NCBI RefSeq assembly: GCF_002763455.1
Contig: NZ_NIXK01000008.1
Location: forward strand, 62,001-126,000
Direction: 5' to 3'
Source of the DNA: Lentibacillus sediminis
Lineage (GTDB): Bacteria > Bacillota > Bacilli > Bacillales > Amphibacillaceae
Length of the DNA: 64,000 nucleotides
Shown here: positions 11,092 to 20,350 of the stretch, in pieces
Numbering within the stretch: position 1 is the first letter of the stretch
Layout of the letters: every line of letters starts with the position of its first letter
Notes under the pieces: generated by a model
Seen by the model: the letters and a program-made list of their open reading frames with translations, nothing else
Databases searched by the model: none
Told to the model about the DNA's origin: nothing
Translations under genes and position numbers: made by a program

Positions 11092-12000
11092 TTAATGGGC
11101 ATACCACTTCGGAACCTTTCTGGTGAATTGCTCATGATCATTGATCACATCACGCGAATAGGTTAATAGTTTCTCCTTCGTATCCATGTTTTGTGACCAG
11201 ACAATTGCAGACACGACGTGCATGGCACTGTATAATGCGTACAGCTCCCAGAATTGCTCGCTGACTGGCCGGTTATCGTGATACCCGTCGATAATCCCCC
11301 TGGTGAAAGGAATACTTACCGGCTTGGAAAAGAACCCCAGCTTGTGGAGGTCATGCAACGGATCTCCCCAGTCCATCCGCTGAAAGTCAATAATGCCGTT
11401 AAACGTTTTATTATGTATCAGCAGATTTGCCGGGTGGAAGTCGTCATGCTGAAAAGTGTTCGGACGTCCTTTCATCAGCTTTTCATTTTCAAGGATATAG
11501 GAGCCCAGCAATTCCTTGATGGATGGATCCAGCTCAATCTTCTCCAGTGCAGCCAAGTATCTGTTACTTTTCTTTTTTTTGAAGGTATACCAGTCCGGCT
11601 GATCGGCAGGCGCTGGAATCTGATGCAGTTTTTTCAGCTCTTTTCCAGCAAGGACTCCTCCCTGATACTGCTCATCTTCGGTAAGTTCCTTCAATGCTTC
11701 CTCGCCATCGATGCCGGGTAGATAGGTAAGCAGCATATAGCTTGCTCCCACTTCAGTTAGAGTTTGATAGTCAATTGTCTCCGGGACATAGCTTGAGTAT
11801 GCTGCAGCCTGATTAATATAGAAAAATTCCTCCCTTCGCTGTTCATCAGCCTCACTGGAGAAAATCCGCAGCAGGTACTTCTCATCAATTACATATTTCT
11901 CATCATGAGAGAAGCCTTTGTTCAGTTCTCTGATTGAAGCAGCTTTGCTTAAATATGGAGATGAATCTATAACGGACTGGTTTATAAAATTTCTCTTCAT
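11092..12000 (-). CDS. Aminoglycoside phosphotransferase-like kinase
   Basis: A 302-residue protein-kinase-fold phosphotransferase. It has the catalytic loop FQHDDFHPANLL (Brenner motif, catalytic Asp) and the metal-binding stretch IDFQRMDWGDPLHDL. The frame is open to 12075, but ATG 12000 has GGAGG 6 bp upstream. Family members phosphorylate small molecules (aminoglycosides, choline, homoserine, fructosamine). The substrate here cannot be read and there is no evidence for antibiotic resistance. It follows the DUF3267 gene by 19 bp and may be cotranscribed. Confidence 0.8.
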   Translation of the reverse strand: MKRNFINQSVIDSSPYLSKAASIRELNKGFSHDEKYVIDEKYLLRIFSSEADEQRREEFFYINQAAAYSSYVPETIDYQTLTEVGASYMLLTYLPGIDGEEALKELTEDEQYQGGVLAGKELKKLHQIPAPADQPDWYTFKKKKSNRYLAALEKIELDPSIKELLGSYILENEKLMKGRPNTFQHDDFHPANLLIHNKTFNGIIDFQRMDWGDPLHDLHKLGFFSKPVSIPFTRGIIDGYHDNRPVSEQFWELYALYSAMHVVSAIVWSQNMDTKEKLLTYSRDVINDHEQFTRKVPKWYAH

Positions 12001-12019
12001 ACTATTCCTCCCGGCTATA

Positions 12020-12556
12020 TCATTCATATACAGTAAACTGCGGCTTGGTCGGATGATCCAAAACAAGTGCCTCATCCGGAAATTTCATCACTTTCCGATA
12101 TAACGCCACATCACCGAAACAACCGACCGTCAAGATAACCCCAAGCATGGATATAGGCAAGAAATTCATGGATACGCCTAGGATTAGCGGCAGAAGACCC
12201 GTTGGCACAAATGGAAGCATGAGCACTTTCTTCATTTGCGCAACGGTAATCGGCTTTTTCGCATGCGCGTAGGCGACGCCCATTTTCCAATTGACACCCC
12301 ATGCCAGCTCTTTTCGTGGCACATCGCCAATGTAGCGAAAGCCAATTAAGTGTATTGCTTCATGGATGACCACCATTATGATCATACCAGCCAAAAACAG
12401 CAGCAGCCCAGAAAAAGTAAAGGTAATGGCGCCTCCCCCAAACAATAAAAGATGCAGTACCAACACTCCGAAAAGCATGCCGATGGTCGCCAGCAAGACC
12501 ACTATATTTAATTTGCCCATGGAGATGAACACAACTGTTTCCTTCTTTCCTCCCAT
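12020..12556 (-). CDS. DUF3267 membrane protein with HEAIH motif
   Basis: A 178-residue integral membrane protein with about four hydrophobic segments. Start ATG 12556 with AGGTGG 10 bp upstream. MVVIHEAIHLIGFRYIG after the second segment resembles the HExxH zinc site of membrane metalloproteases, and DUF3267 proteins are classed as putative zincins. Whether this one is a protease is not known. It lies 14 bp after the SDR gene and 19 bp before the kinase gene. Confidence 0.8.
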   Translation of the reverse strand: MGGKKETVVFISMGKLNIVVLLATIGMLFGVLVLHLLLFGGGAITFTFSGLLLFLAGMIIMVVIHEAIHLIGFRYIGDVPRKELAWGVNWKMGVAYAHAKKPITVAQMKKVLMLPFVPTGLLPLILGVSMNFLPISMLGVILTVGCFGDVALYRKVMKFPDEALVLDHPTKPQFTVYE

Positions 12557-12570
12557 CAATCGATCACCAC

Positions 12571-13293
12571 CTAAAACGGGTTTGTTCCCCACTGCAAAGA
12601 TTGTTTAATAAAAATCCGTGGATGCAGTTTCAGCTGGGCCACCATATATTCCGCAAGATCTTCCGGCTGCATGAATTTTTCTTTGTCGTTTGCTTCCGGG
12701 TTGTCACCGAACGTCAAATCTGTTGCCACCAAGCTCGGATTCAGTGTAAATACGCGAATATTCTGCCTGCGCACTTCCTGCATCAGCGCTTCCATCATGC
12801 CTTGCACCGCGAATTTTGACGCACTGTAGGACGTCGATCCAGCTGTCCCTTTCAGTCCGTTGCTGGAAGATATGTTAATGATGTCCCCACTGTTTTTTTC
12901 GATCATTTGCGGCAGCACAGCCCGCGTGACATGATAGGTGCCAAAAACATTGACTTCAAACGTGCGCTTCCAGTCTTCCGGATCAATCTCCAAAAAATTC
13001 CCATGTAAACCGATACCGGCATTGTTGATGAGAATATCTGCGGAACCGACATCCCGCTGCAATTTGTCTATCGCCAGATTTACTTTCTCCATATCCGCAA
13101 TATCACAGGCTGCATAAAATGCCTTTACACCATGGGATTCAGCCTCTTCTGCCACTGCCTTCAGCTTTTCTTCCGTACGGGCGATCAGTCCAACATGCAC
13201 CCCTTCACTCGCCAGTTGCAAAGCAGTCGCTCGGCCAATACCACTCCCGGCACCCGTTATGTATGCGATTTTTCCTTGAATGTTCTGTCCCAT
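12571..13293 (-). CDS. Short-chain dehydrogenase/reductase, FabG-like
   Basis: A 240-residue classical SDR. NAD(P)-binding TGAGSGIG at residues 14-21, structural NNAG, catalytic Ser in NISSS, Tyr and Lys in YSASK. The RT after the second strand (LIART) favours NADP. The sequence most resembles 3-ketoacyl-ACP reductase-like enzymes of unknown substrate (YqjQ/YwfD type). ATG 13293 is preceded by AAGGAAGG. It heads a small operon with the DUF3267 and kinase genes. Confidence 0.88.
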   Translation of the reverse strand: MGQNIQGKIAYITGAGSGIGRATALQLASEGVHVGLIARTEEKLKAVAEEAESHGVKAFYAACDIADMEKVNLAIDKLQRDVGSADILINNAGIGLHGNFLEIDPEDWKRTFEVNVFGTYHVTRAVLPQMIEKNSGDIINISSSNGLKGTAGSTSYSASKFAVQGMMEALMQEVRRQNIRVFTLNPSLVATDLTFGDNPEANDKEKFMQPEDLAEYMVAQLKLHPRIFIKQSLQWGTNPF

Positions 13294-13321
13294 TTTTATC
13301 CTTCCTTTCGTTTATGAAAAA

Positions 13322-14032
13322 TTAATCTCTCAGCAATTCTTGCAAAAAACGCTCCCTGTTCTCTAAAAAATATTTCGTTATCTTATAATGGTCTGTCTGC
13401 TCATACCCCATTTCGCTAATCTGATCATCATCAAAATTATAAATCGCCGCATCCGGGTAACCTAATAGAATAGGAGAATGGGTGGCTATGATGAACTGGC
13501 TATCACCAGTTGTAACCAGATCGTGCAAGACCCTTAAAAATGAGAGTTGCCTTGAAGGTGATAATGCGGCCTCCGGTTCATCCAATAAATAGATCGCTTT
13601 CCCGCTGAACCGGTTTAAAAATAATGATAGAAATGCTTCCCCATGGGACTGATCATGCAGGGATTTCCCTCCATAAGCATCATAGCCTCCCACTTCATCA
13701 ATGTGCGAAGCAAAGTGGTAGAATGATTCTGCGCGTAGAAAGAAACCGTTCGTGACTTTCGGCATCCATGAAAGCCTGATATACTCTCCCAGTGCTGATT
13801 CAGAAGCATGCAGATCATATTGATTGTTGCGGCCTCCACCTGCAGGATTAAATCCACACTTATCCGCAATGCCCTCCAGCAACGTGGACTTGCCGGAACC
13901 GTTCTCCCCGACGAAGAAAGTAACATTGCTTTTAATATCCATTCGCTCGAAGTTTTTAATAGAAGGAATGGAAAAAGGATAGGCATCCTTTGGAATACTA
14001 TTCTGCTTGAGCACAATTCTTTTTAGAAACAT
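13322..14032 (-). CDS. AAA family ATPase, predicted ATP-binding protein
   Basis: A 236-residue single-domain ABC-type AAA ATPase. Walker A GENGSGKST at residues 42-50, Walker B AIYLLDEPEAALSP, and the H-loop IATHSPILLGYP. It resembles stand-alone ATPases related to RecF/OLD that lack a nuclease domain. No toxin or nuclease partner is seen beside it, so I cannot assign a defence role. GGGGTGA precedes ATG 14032. The SDR gene begins 28 bp after its stop. Confidence 0.82.
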   Translation of the reverse strand: MFLKRIVLKQNSIPKDAYPFSIPSIKNFERMDIKSNVTFFVGENGSGKSTLLEGIADKCGFNPAGGGRNNQYDLHASESALGEYIRLSWMPKVTNGFFLRAESFYHFASHIDEVGGYDAYGGKSLHDQSHGEAFLSLFLNRFSGKAIYLLDEPEAALSPSRQLSFLRVLHDLVTTGDSQFIIATHSPILLGYPDAAIYNFDDDQISEMGYEQTDHYKITKYFLENRERFLQELLRD

Positions 14033-14146
14033 GACATCACCCCGTTTGTGTAAGATTCAATTATTCAATGTTAATTTTCTGGCGGTGTCTTTCTTGAAAT
14101 TTTATCATACCTAAACAATTCCCTCTATAAAATTTCATTTATTCGC

Positions 14147-14175
14147 TTGACATACGCCCCTAATTTTTGTACTTT
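14147..14175 (+). promoter_or_regulatory. SigA-type promoter of the alanine/glycine symporter gene
   Basis: TTGACA at 14147-14152, 17-bp spacer, TACTTT at 14170-14175. It lies 33 bp before the start codon. Confidence 0.75.
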
Positions 14176-14207
14176 TAATTTAATTCAATAAAAAAGGGAG
14201 GAAAACA

Positions 14208-15575
14208 ATGGGAGCTTGGCTAGAAAATATAAGTGGTGACATTAGCGGATTTATTTGGGGGTTGCCGTTAATTATTTTTCTGGTAGGTACAGGATTATAC
14301 TTAACCGTACGATTGATGTTCTTTTCATTCCGAATGCTGCCTTATGCGCTGAAATTGGTGTTTACGAAAGACGAATCGGGTGGGAAAGGGGATATTTCCC
14401 AATTCCAGGCGCTTTCAACTTCACTGGCAGCCACAGTCGGAACTGGTAACGTTGCCGGGGTTGCAACTGCTGTGGTTGTTGGTGGGCCTGGGGCTGTCTT
14501 CTGGATGTGGATGACGGCACTGGTCGGTATGGCTACAAAGTATTCCGAGGCAATTCTTGGGGTCAAATACAGAGAGGAAAATGCCAAAGGAGAAATGTCT
14601 GGCGGCCCGATGTATTACCTTGAAAAAGGGATTGGTCAGAAATGGCTTGGTATCCTGTTCGCCTTTTTCGCGGTTTTTGCAGCAATCTTCGGCATCGGCA
14701 ATATGATTCAGGCAAATGCGGCTGCCGGTGTTGCGAATGATGTTTTCAACGTGCCGCACTGGGTCACAGGTGGAGTGATGGCAATACTCGTCGGGCTGGT
14801 GCTGATCGGAGGGGTAAAGAGTATTGGCCGGGTCGCCGGTATCATTGTCCCAGTCATGATTGTTTTCTACATTGGTGCAGGCTTGCTGATTATTGTTTTA
14901 CATATGGATCAAGTCCCCGCTGCCTTTGGAATGATTTTTTCAGATGCATTCAGTGGGCAGGCTGTTGCCGGGGGTGCGCTGGGGACAGTTATCCAAATGG
15001 GTGTACAGCGCGGACTGTTTTCCAACGAAGCAGGTCTGGGAACGGGAGGCATAGCCGCTTCGGCTGCACGGACGGATGTCCCTGCACGGCAGGCATTAAT
15101 TTCCATGACCCAGGTGTTCATCGATACTATTATCGTTTGTACCATTACCGGCCTGACCTTGACCATGGCCAACTTATACACAACAGACGCAAACGGAGCA
15201 GCATTGACGTCGCAGTCGTTTGAAGCAATGCTTCCGGGATATGGCGGCATCATTGTTGCGGTGACTGTTCTATTCTTCATCTATTCCACCATTTTGGGCT
15301 GGGGTTATTTCGGGGAAAAATGTTTCACCTACCTGGTCGGCGACAACTTCTCCATACTGTATCGCATAATCTTTGTACTGGCGATCGTTCCAGGGGCTGT
15401 CATGTCGCTGCAAACCGTATGGAATTTTGGAGATATTTTCAATGGATTAATGGCTATCCCGAACTTAATCGGCCTCTTGCTTCTCTCCGGTGTCGTAGTT
15501 AATGAAACGAAAAAATTCATTGAACTGCGCAAACGGGAGAAGAGTGGTTTTGGGGATAATAGGAGGAGAGCTTAG
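14208..15575 (+). CDS. Alanine/glycine:cation symporter (AGCS family)
   Basis: A 455-residue membrane protein with about 11 hydrophobic segments, of the sodium/proton-coupled alanine or glycine symporter family (AlsT/DagA). Family signatures: QALSTSLAATVGTGNVAGVA near residue 68, GGPGAVFWMWMTALVGMATKYSE, and FSNEAGLGTG in the C-terminal half. Preceded by GGGAGG at 6-bp spacing and its own promoter, and followed by a terminator, so it is monocistronic. Amino-acid preference (alanine, glycine or glutamine) cannot be told from sequence. Confidence 0.93.
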   Translation: MGAWLENISGDISGFIWGLPLIIFLVGTGLYLTVRLMFFSFRMLPYALKLVFTKDESGGKGDISQFQALSTSLAATVGTGNVAGVATAVVVGGPGAVFWMWMTALVGMATKYSEAILGVKYREENAKGEMSGGPMYYLEKGIGQKWLGILFAFFAVFAAIFGIGNMIQANAAAGVANDVFNVPHWVTGGVMAILVGLVLIGGVKSIGRVAGIIVPVMIVFYIGAGLLIIVLHMDQVPAAFGMIFSDAFSGQAVAGGALGTVIQMGVQRGLFSNEAGLGTGGIAASAARTDVPARQALISMTQVFIDTIIVCTITGLTLTMANLYTTDANGAALTSQSFEAMLPGYGGIIVAVTVLFFIYSTILGWGYFGEKCFTYLVGDNFSILYRIIFVLAIVPGAVMSLQTVWNFGDIFNGLMAIPNLIGLLLLSGVVVNETKKFIELRKREKSGFGDNRRRA

Positions 15576-15583
15576 TAGGGACC

Positions 15584-15612
15584 GGGCCCCTGATTATGGG
15601 GCCTGTTTTTTT
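15584..15612 (+). terminator. Rho-independent terminator of the symporter gene
   Basis: GGCCCC-TGATTAT-GGGGCC followed by TGTTTTTTTT, 10 bp after the stop codon. Confidence 0.85.
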
Positions 15613-15628
15613 TGTGAAGATTAACGGT

Positions 15629-15905
15629 TGATAAATCCTGTGAGAATAGCTATAAGGAATGAAAATACCTTATTAATTCTGGAATGTCTATTAGGTCGCT
15701 TCTATTGGAGAATTCTCCTTGGAGAATAGGGTTGAAATGTCCGTTAAAATGATTCTATCGGACAAATTTATCGGAGTAGATGCTTGAAATGACCATGAGA
15801 ACAACTCTATCGGTCAATTCTTCCGTATTTGATGATCGAAATGTCCATTAGAACAGCTCTATCGGTCAATCCTACCCGGCAGATCCCCAGAAATGCCCGA
15901 AAAAA
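15629..15905. repeat. 52-bp tandem array F with internal hairpins
   Basis: About 5.3 units with period 52 (one of 53). The best-kept ones start at 15732, 15784 and 15836, and older copies start at 15629 and 15680. Consensus parts: TTGAAATGTCCRTTARAA and CTATCGGWCAATT. Each unit can fold TGWCC...GGWCA. In the second good unit both arms changed (TGACC/GGTCA against TGTCC/GGACA), which keeps the pairing. It fills the gap between two converging genes. Confidence 0.8.
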
Positions 15906-15960
15906 CCCCACCACAAAGAAAACCACCCATTACAACCGTGGATGGCTTTCCCTCAATTTA

Positions 15961-17205
15961 TTAAATTCCAATATCATTCCGATAAAAATACCTTTCCATA
16001 CTTGGAGCGCTATGCATAACCCCATAAACACGCCCAGACGCCACACTCAGCTGCTCTGCTTTGGCTCCAACCAGCATCACTCTGCCACCATCTGAGACAA
16101 GCGAATCCCCCTTCATTTTCGTTCCTGCATGAACAATGAACGTGCCCTGCCCTGATGAAAATTCCGGTACCGGCAACCCTTTTTCATAAGAATCCGGGTA
16201 ACCGTTCGCTGCCAGCACCACTCCAAGGCAAGCAGAATCTTCCCACTCTAATCGAGGATTCTCGCCGGCCATTACTGCCTCGATGACCTCCAGCAGATCA
16301 TTTTTCAAAAGTGGCAGGACCACCTGAGTTTCCGGATCACCGAAACGGGTATTGAACTCGATGACTTTGGGCCCGTCCTCTGTCATCATCAATCCGGCAT
16401 ACAGGATGCCTGTAAAAGGGCGTCCCTCTTTCATCAGCCCATCAGCGGTTTTTTGCAGAATGTTTTCCTCACAAAATGCCAACTGCTCCCTGGAAATATC
16501 ACCTGCCGGAGCATAAGCGCCCATTCCGCCGGTATTTGGCCCTTTATCCCAATCATATGCCCGCTTATGATCGCGGGAAGTTACCATCGGATAAACATGA
16601 TCCTCATGGACAAATGCCATCAGGGAAAATTCCCGGCCTTCGAGAAATTCCTCGATCACTACCGTCGCCCCTGCTTCAGCAAACTTCCCTGAAACGAGCA
16701 TGTCGTCGACAGCCTCCAGTGCCTCCTGCTGCGTCAGGGCGACAATCACGCCTTTACCTGCCGCCAGTCCATCTGCTTTGACAACAAGAGGTGCACCTTT
16801 GTCTGTAATATACAGCTTCGCCTCATCAGCATCGGAAAACACAGCATAACCTGCAGTAGGAATCTCATATTTTTTCATAAATTCCTTGGCAAACTGCTTG
16901 CTTCCTTCCAGCAGTGCGGCCCGCTCATTCGGGGCAAAAATCCGCAAACCTTCCTCCCGAAAACGGTCTGCAATCCCGGCATTTAATGGATTTTCCGGCC
17001 CGACGATGGTCAGGTCAATTGCCTGCTCTTTGGCAAAAGCCACGAGTCCATCCATATCCATTTCATCAATGGCGACACATTCCGCCTGCTGCTGGATGCC
17101 GCCATTTCCCGGTGCTGCATACAGCTTGCTCACGCGGTTGCTCATCACGAGTTTGCTGATGATGCTGTGCTCCCGTCCACCGCGGCCAATCACTAAGATG
17201 TTCAT
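15961..17205 (-). CDS. purD: Phosphoribosylamine--glycine ligase PurD
   Basis: GAR synthetase: ATP plus 5-phosphoribosylamine plus glycine gives GAR, step 2 of the purine pathway. A 414-residue ATP-grasp enzyme: N-domain MNILVIGRGGREHSI and GPENPLNAGIAD, ATP-grasp part LVVKADGLAAGKGVIVA, NTGGMGAYAPAGD, and the metal-binding VIEFNTRFGDPETQ. Last gene of the pur operon, 17 bp after purH, start ATG with GGGGG upstream. The array at 15629-15905 lies beyond its stop, and no clear terminator is seen for the operon. Confidence 0.97.
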   Translation of the reverse strand: MNILVIGRGGREHSIISKLVMSNRVSKLYAAPGNGGIQQQAECVAIDEMDMDGLVAFAKEQAIDLTIVGPENPLNAGIADRFREEGLRIFAPNERAALLEGSKQFAKEFMKKYEIPTAGYAVFSDADEAKLYITDKGAPLVVKADGLAAGKGVIVALTQQEALEAVDDMLVSGKFAEAGATVVIEEFLEGREFSLMAFVHEDHVYPMVTSRDHKRAYDWDKGPNTGGMGAYAPAGDISREQLAFCEENILQKTADGLMKEGRPFTGILYAGLMMTEDGPKVIEFNTRFGDPETQVVLPLLKNDLLEVIEAVMAGENPRLEWEDSACLGVVLAANGYPDSYEKGLPVPEFSSGQGTFIVHAGTKMKGDSLVSDGGRVMLVGAKAEQLSVASGRVYGVMHSAPSMERYFYRNDIGI

Positions 17206-17222
17206 CTCCGTACCCCCTTTGA

Positions 17223-18746
17223 TCAGTGTTTAAAATGGCGCATACCGGTGTAAACCATCGCGATCCCATGTTCATCACAGACATCTACGGAATCCTGGTC
17301 GCGTTTTGAGCCACCTGGTTGGATGACCGCTGTCACACCTGCTTTTACGGCAGCCTCCACAGTGTCTGGCATCGGGAAAAATGCGTCTGAGGCCATAACG
17401 GCTCCCGCAGCTTTATCCCCCGCCTGTTCGATCGCAATCTGTGCAGAACCAATCCGATTCATCTGTCCGGCACCGATGCCCACAGTTTGATTGTCTTTAC
17501 CGAGCACGATGGCATTGGATTTTACATGCTTGACCGCTTTCCAGGCAAACAGCAGGTCCTTGATTTCCTGCTCCGTCGGCTGTCGTTTCGTCGCCACCGT
17601 CAGGTCCTCAGCTGTCATATCGCCGGCATCTTCCTGCTGAACGAGCACTCCGCCTCTAACGGTAGTCAGCTTGTGTTGCTCTTTCTTGCTGCCCGCCATC
17701 TCCAGCTTCAGCAAGCGGATATTTTTCTTCCGGGTTAATGTCTCCAATGCTGCTTCAGTGAAACTTGGCGCGATGACAATTTCCAAAAATATCTGGCTGA
17801 GTTTCTCGGCGGTGTCGGCATCGATTTCCCGATTGATCGCGACGATTCCACCGAAAATCGATAAAGGGTCGGCTGCATATGCTTTTTGAAATGCTTCAAA
17901 GACTCTATCTGCCGTGGCAATGCCGCATGGGTTCATATGCTTGACTGCAACCGCCGCGGGCTCGGCATAATCGGCTAACGTCTCCAGGGCAGCATTGGCA
18001 TCCTGAATATTATTAAAGGAAAGCTCCTTCCCGTGCACCTGCTCGGCGGAAGCAATGCTCATCGCTTCCTGGAGCGGATCCTGGTAAAACGCTGCCTGCT
18101 GGTGCGGGTTCTCCCCGTAGCGCAGATCCTGTTTTTTCTCATATGTAACGGTGTATGTCTCCGGAAAATTTTCATCCGCAAAATAGCCGGCAATCATCGC
18201 ATCGTAATTGGCGGTATGGCGAAACACTTTGGCTGCGAGTGCTTTCCGTTTTGCTTCATCTAATCGCTTCGACTGCAAATCAGCCAACACACCGTCATAG
18301 TCCGCCGGGTCCACTACAACTGTAACATCCGCGAAATTTTTGGCAGCGGCGCGCAGCATGGACGGTCCGCCGATATCAATATTTTCGATGATTTCCGCAT
18401 CAGAGACACCAGATTTTTGCAGTGTTTGTTTGAATGGATACAGATTGACGGCTACCATGTCAATCGGGGAAATGCGGTTTTCTTCCAGCTGGTTCATATG
18501 CTCCGGATGATCGCGTTTGGCAAGCAAGCCTCCATGAATTGATGGATGAAGGGTTTTTACACGGCCATCCATAATTTCCGGAAACCCGGTGACTTCCTCC
18601 ACCGATTTGGCAGGCAGCCCTGCTTCCTGCAAAGTAAGTAATGTGCCGCCAGTGGAAATCAGCTCATATCCCAGTTCCACGAGGCCTTTGGCGAATGGTG
18701 TGACGTTTTCTTTATTGGACACACTGATCAGTGCGCGTTTTTGCAT
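17223..18746 (-). CDS. purH: Bifunctional AICAR formyltransferase / IMP cyclohydrolase PurH
   Basis: A 507-residue enzyme for the last two steps to IMP. The N-terminal cyclohydrolase (MGS-like) domain begins [14 protein letters not shown] and has [13 protein letters not shown]. The C-terminal transformylase carries the KHMNPCG motif and the [14 protein letters not shown] and [10 protein letters not shown] ends. The frame opens at TTG 18752, but ATG 18746 has GAGGG 7 bp upstream. It starts 10 bp after the purN stop. Confidence 0.97.
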   Translation of the reverse strand: MQKRALISVSNKENVTPFAKGLVELGYELISTGGTLLTLQEAGLPAKSVEEVTGFPEIMDGRVKTLHPSIHGGLLAKRDHPEHMNQLEENRISPIDMVAVNLYPFKQTLQKSGVSDAEIIENIDIGGPSMLRAAAKNFADVTVVVDPADYDGVLADLQSKRLDEAKRKALAAKVFRHTANYDAMIAGYFADENFPETYTVTYEKKQDLRYGENPHQQAAFYQDPLQEAMSIASAEQVHGKELSFNNIQDANAALETLADYAEPAAVAVKHMNPCGIATADRVFEAFQKAYAADPLSIFGGIVAINREIDADTAEKLSQIFLEIVIAPSFTEAALETLTRKKNIRLLKLEMAGSKKEQHKLTTVRGGVLVQQEDAGDMTAEDLTVATKRQPTEQEIKDLLFAWKAVKHVKSNAIVLGKDNQTVGIGAGQMNRIGSAQIAIEQAGDKAAGAVMASDAFFPMPDTVEAAVKAGVTAVIQPGGSKRDQDSVDVCDEHGIAMVYTGMRHFKH

Positions 18747-18756
18747 GAACAATCCC

Positions 18757-19323
18757 TCACTTTTCCAGAATTAACTGATTGATGACTTGTGGGTAGAGCT
18801 GGTGCTCGAGTCTCTGAATTTTCTGCTTCAATGTTGCTTCGTTATCGGCTGGGGATACATCAAGTGTAGCTTGAGCAATCACCGGTCCAGTATCGATTCC
18901 CTCATCGATATAATGCACGGTGACGCCTGTCTGCCGGGCTCCGGCTGCCAGCGCCTGGCCAATCGCATCCTTTCCGGGAAACGCCGGCAGCAGGGAAGGG
19001 TGAATATTGATGATCCTTTCCGGAAACGTCTGCAGGAGAACCGGTCCGATTAGACGCATATAGCCGGCAAGAAATATCCATTCTACCCCGGCCTCTGTTA
19101 ATTTCTGCTGCAGCATCTGTTCATACTCCGCCTTGGATGAATAGTCCTTCGGGTTAAACGTCAGCACCGGCACCTGATGCGTGGCAGCCTTTTCCACAAC
19201 TGCCGCTCCTGCCTTATCGCAAACCAGCAAGACAATTTCACAAGCCGTGTCCGCTTCCATAATTGCCTGAAAGTTACTGCCGGACCCTGAGGCAAAAACA
19301 GCCGCCTTTACCTTGTGCGTCAT
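18757..19323 (-). CDS. purN: Phosphoribosylglycinamide formyltransferase PurN
   Basis: A 188-residue 10-formyl-THF-dependent GAR transformylase (step 3). Features: phosphate loop [12 protein letters not shown], [10 protein letters not shown] as [15 protein letters not shown] with catalytic Asn-His, and [19 protein letters not shown] with catalytic Asp. Its ATG overlaps the purM stop (ATGA), indicating translational coupling. Confidence 0.96.
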   Translation of the reverse strand: MTHKVKAAVFASGSGSNFQAIMEADTACEIVLLVCDKAGAAVVEKAATHQVPVLTFNPKDYSSKAEYEQMLQQKLTEAGVEWIFLAGYMRLIGPVLLQTFPERIINIHPSLLPAFPGKDAIGQALAAGARQTGVTVHYIDEGIDTGPVIAQATLDVSPADNEATLKQKIQRLEHQLYPQVINQLILEK

Positions 19324-20336
19324 TGGATGTGCACCCCTCCATCTGTGACAACTTCACCGATCACGGATGCAGTTTCCCCCTGTTCCTGCAGCAGTTCCAC
19401 GAGTGAAGCTGCTTCTTTAGACGGAACAACAAGCGCCATGCCAATCCCCATATTAAAGATACCGTACATCTCCGAGTTCGAGATATTCCCTTTTTCCTGC
19501 AAAAATGGGAAAATAGCTGGCACTTCCCACGCTGCTGCGTCGAGCTGGACACCGAGACCTTTGGTGAGCATGCGCGGAAGATTTTCATAAAAACCGCCGC
19601 CGGTAATATGGGAAATCCCTTTGATGTTGTGCTGCCCGAGTGCTGCGGCAACCGATTTGGCATAAATTTTTGTCGGGGCCATTAGGGTTTCTCCAAGTGT
19701 CTGGTCAAGTCCCGGATAGGTTTTGTCCAAATCAAGTCCGGCAATCAGTTTACGGACAAGGGAATAGCCATTGGAATGCACCCCGCTGGAAGCGAGTCCC
19801 ACAACGGCATCGCCCGCCTGGATCGACTCTCCTGTCACCAATCTTGATTTTTCTGCGACCCCTACAACAAAGCCGGCCAGATCATATTCTTCGTCCGCAT
19901 ACATCCCCGGCATTTCCGCAGTTTCCCCGCCGATCAGTGCCGCGCCAGCCTCCTGGCATCCCTGCGCAACACCAGCAACGATTTGCTCAATCATTTCCGG
20001 ACGGTTTTTTCCGCAGGCAATATAGTCAAGGAAAAATAACGGCTCTGCCCCTTGTGCGACAATGTCATTGACACACATGGCAACGAGATCCACCCCGACG
20101 GTATCGTGTTTTTCCAGCTGAAAAGCCAGCTTCAGTTTGGTGCCAACGCCATCTGTTCCAGACACCAGCACCGGTTCTTTGTATGAAAACTGGCTCAGAT
20201 CAAACAGACCGGCGAAGGCCCCAATGCCCCCGAGCACTTCAGGCCGAGCGGTTTTGGCGATATGCTTTTTCATCCGTTCCACTGCTTCATAGCCCTTTTC
20301 CACATCAACCCCGGCTGTTTTGTAACTATCCGACAT
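19320..20336 (-). CDS. purM: Phosphoribosylformylglycinamidine cyclo-ligase PurM
   Basis: AIR synthetase (step 5), 338 residues. Signature parts: [20 protein letters not shown] at the N-terminus, [46 protein letters not shown] and [14 protein letters not shown]. The frame continues to 20414, but ATG 20336 has AAGGGGG 8 bp upstream and fits the family length. It starts 14 bp after the purF stop. Confidence 0.96.
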   Translation of the reverse strand: MSDSYKTAGVDVEKGYEAVERMKKHIAKTARPEVLGGIGAFAGLFDLSQFSYKEPVLVSGTDGVGTKLKLAFQLEKHDTVGVDLVAMCVNDIVAQGAEPLFFLDYIACGKNRPEMIEQIVAGVAQGCQEAGAALIGGETAEMPGMYADEEYDLAGFVVGVAEKSRLVTGESIQAGDAVVGLASSGVHSNGYSLVRKLIAGLDLDKTYPGLDQTLGETLMAPTKIYAKSVAAALGQHNIKGISHITGGGFYENLPRMLTKGLGVQLDAAAWEVPAIFPFLQEKGNISNSEMYGIFNMGIGMALVVPSKEAASLVELLQEQGETASVIGEVVTDGGVHIQ

Positions 20337-20350
20337 CTTCATTTCCCCCT

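Noticed and set aside
11092-12000. Aminoglycoside resistance gene
   Set aside because: Only the general phosphotransferase fold is visible and the context (SDR, DUF3267) gives no support.
13322-14032. Anti-phage defence ATPase (OLD/retron/Gabija-like)
   Set aside because: The protein is a lone ABC-type ATPase domain without nuclease, reverse transcriptase or toxin partner beside it, so a defence assignment is unsupported.
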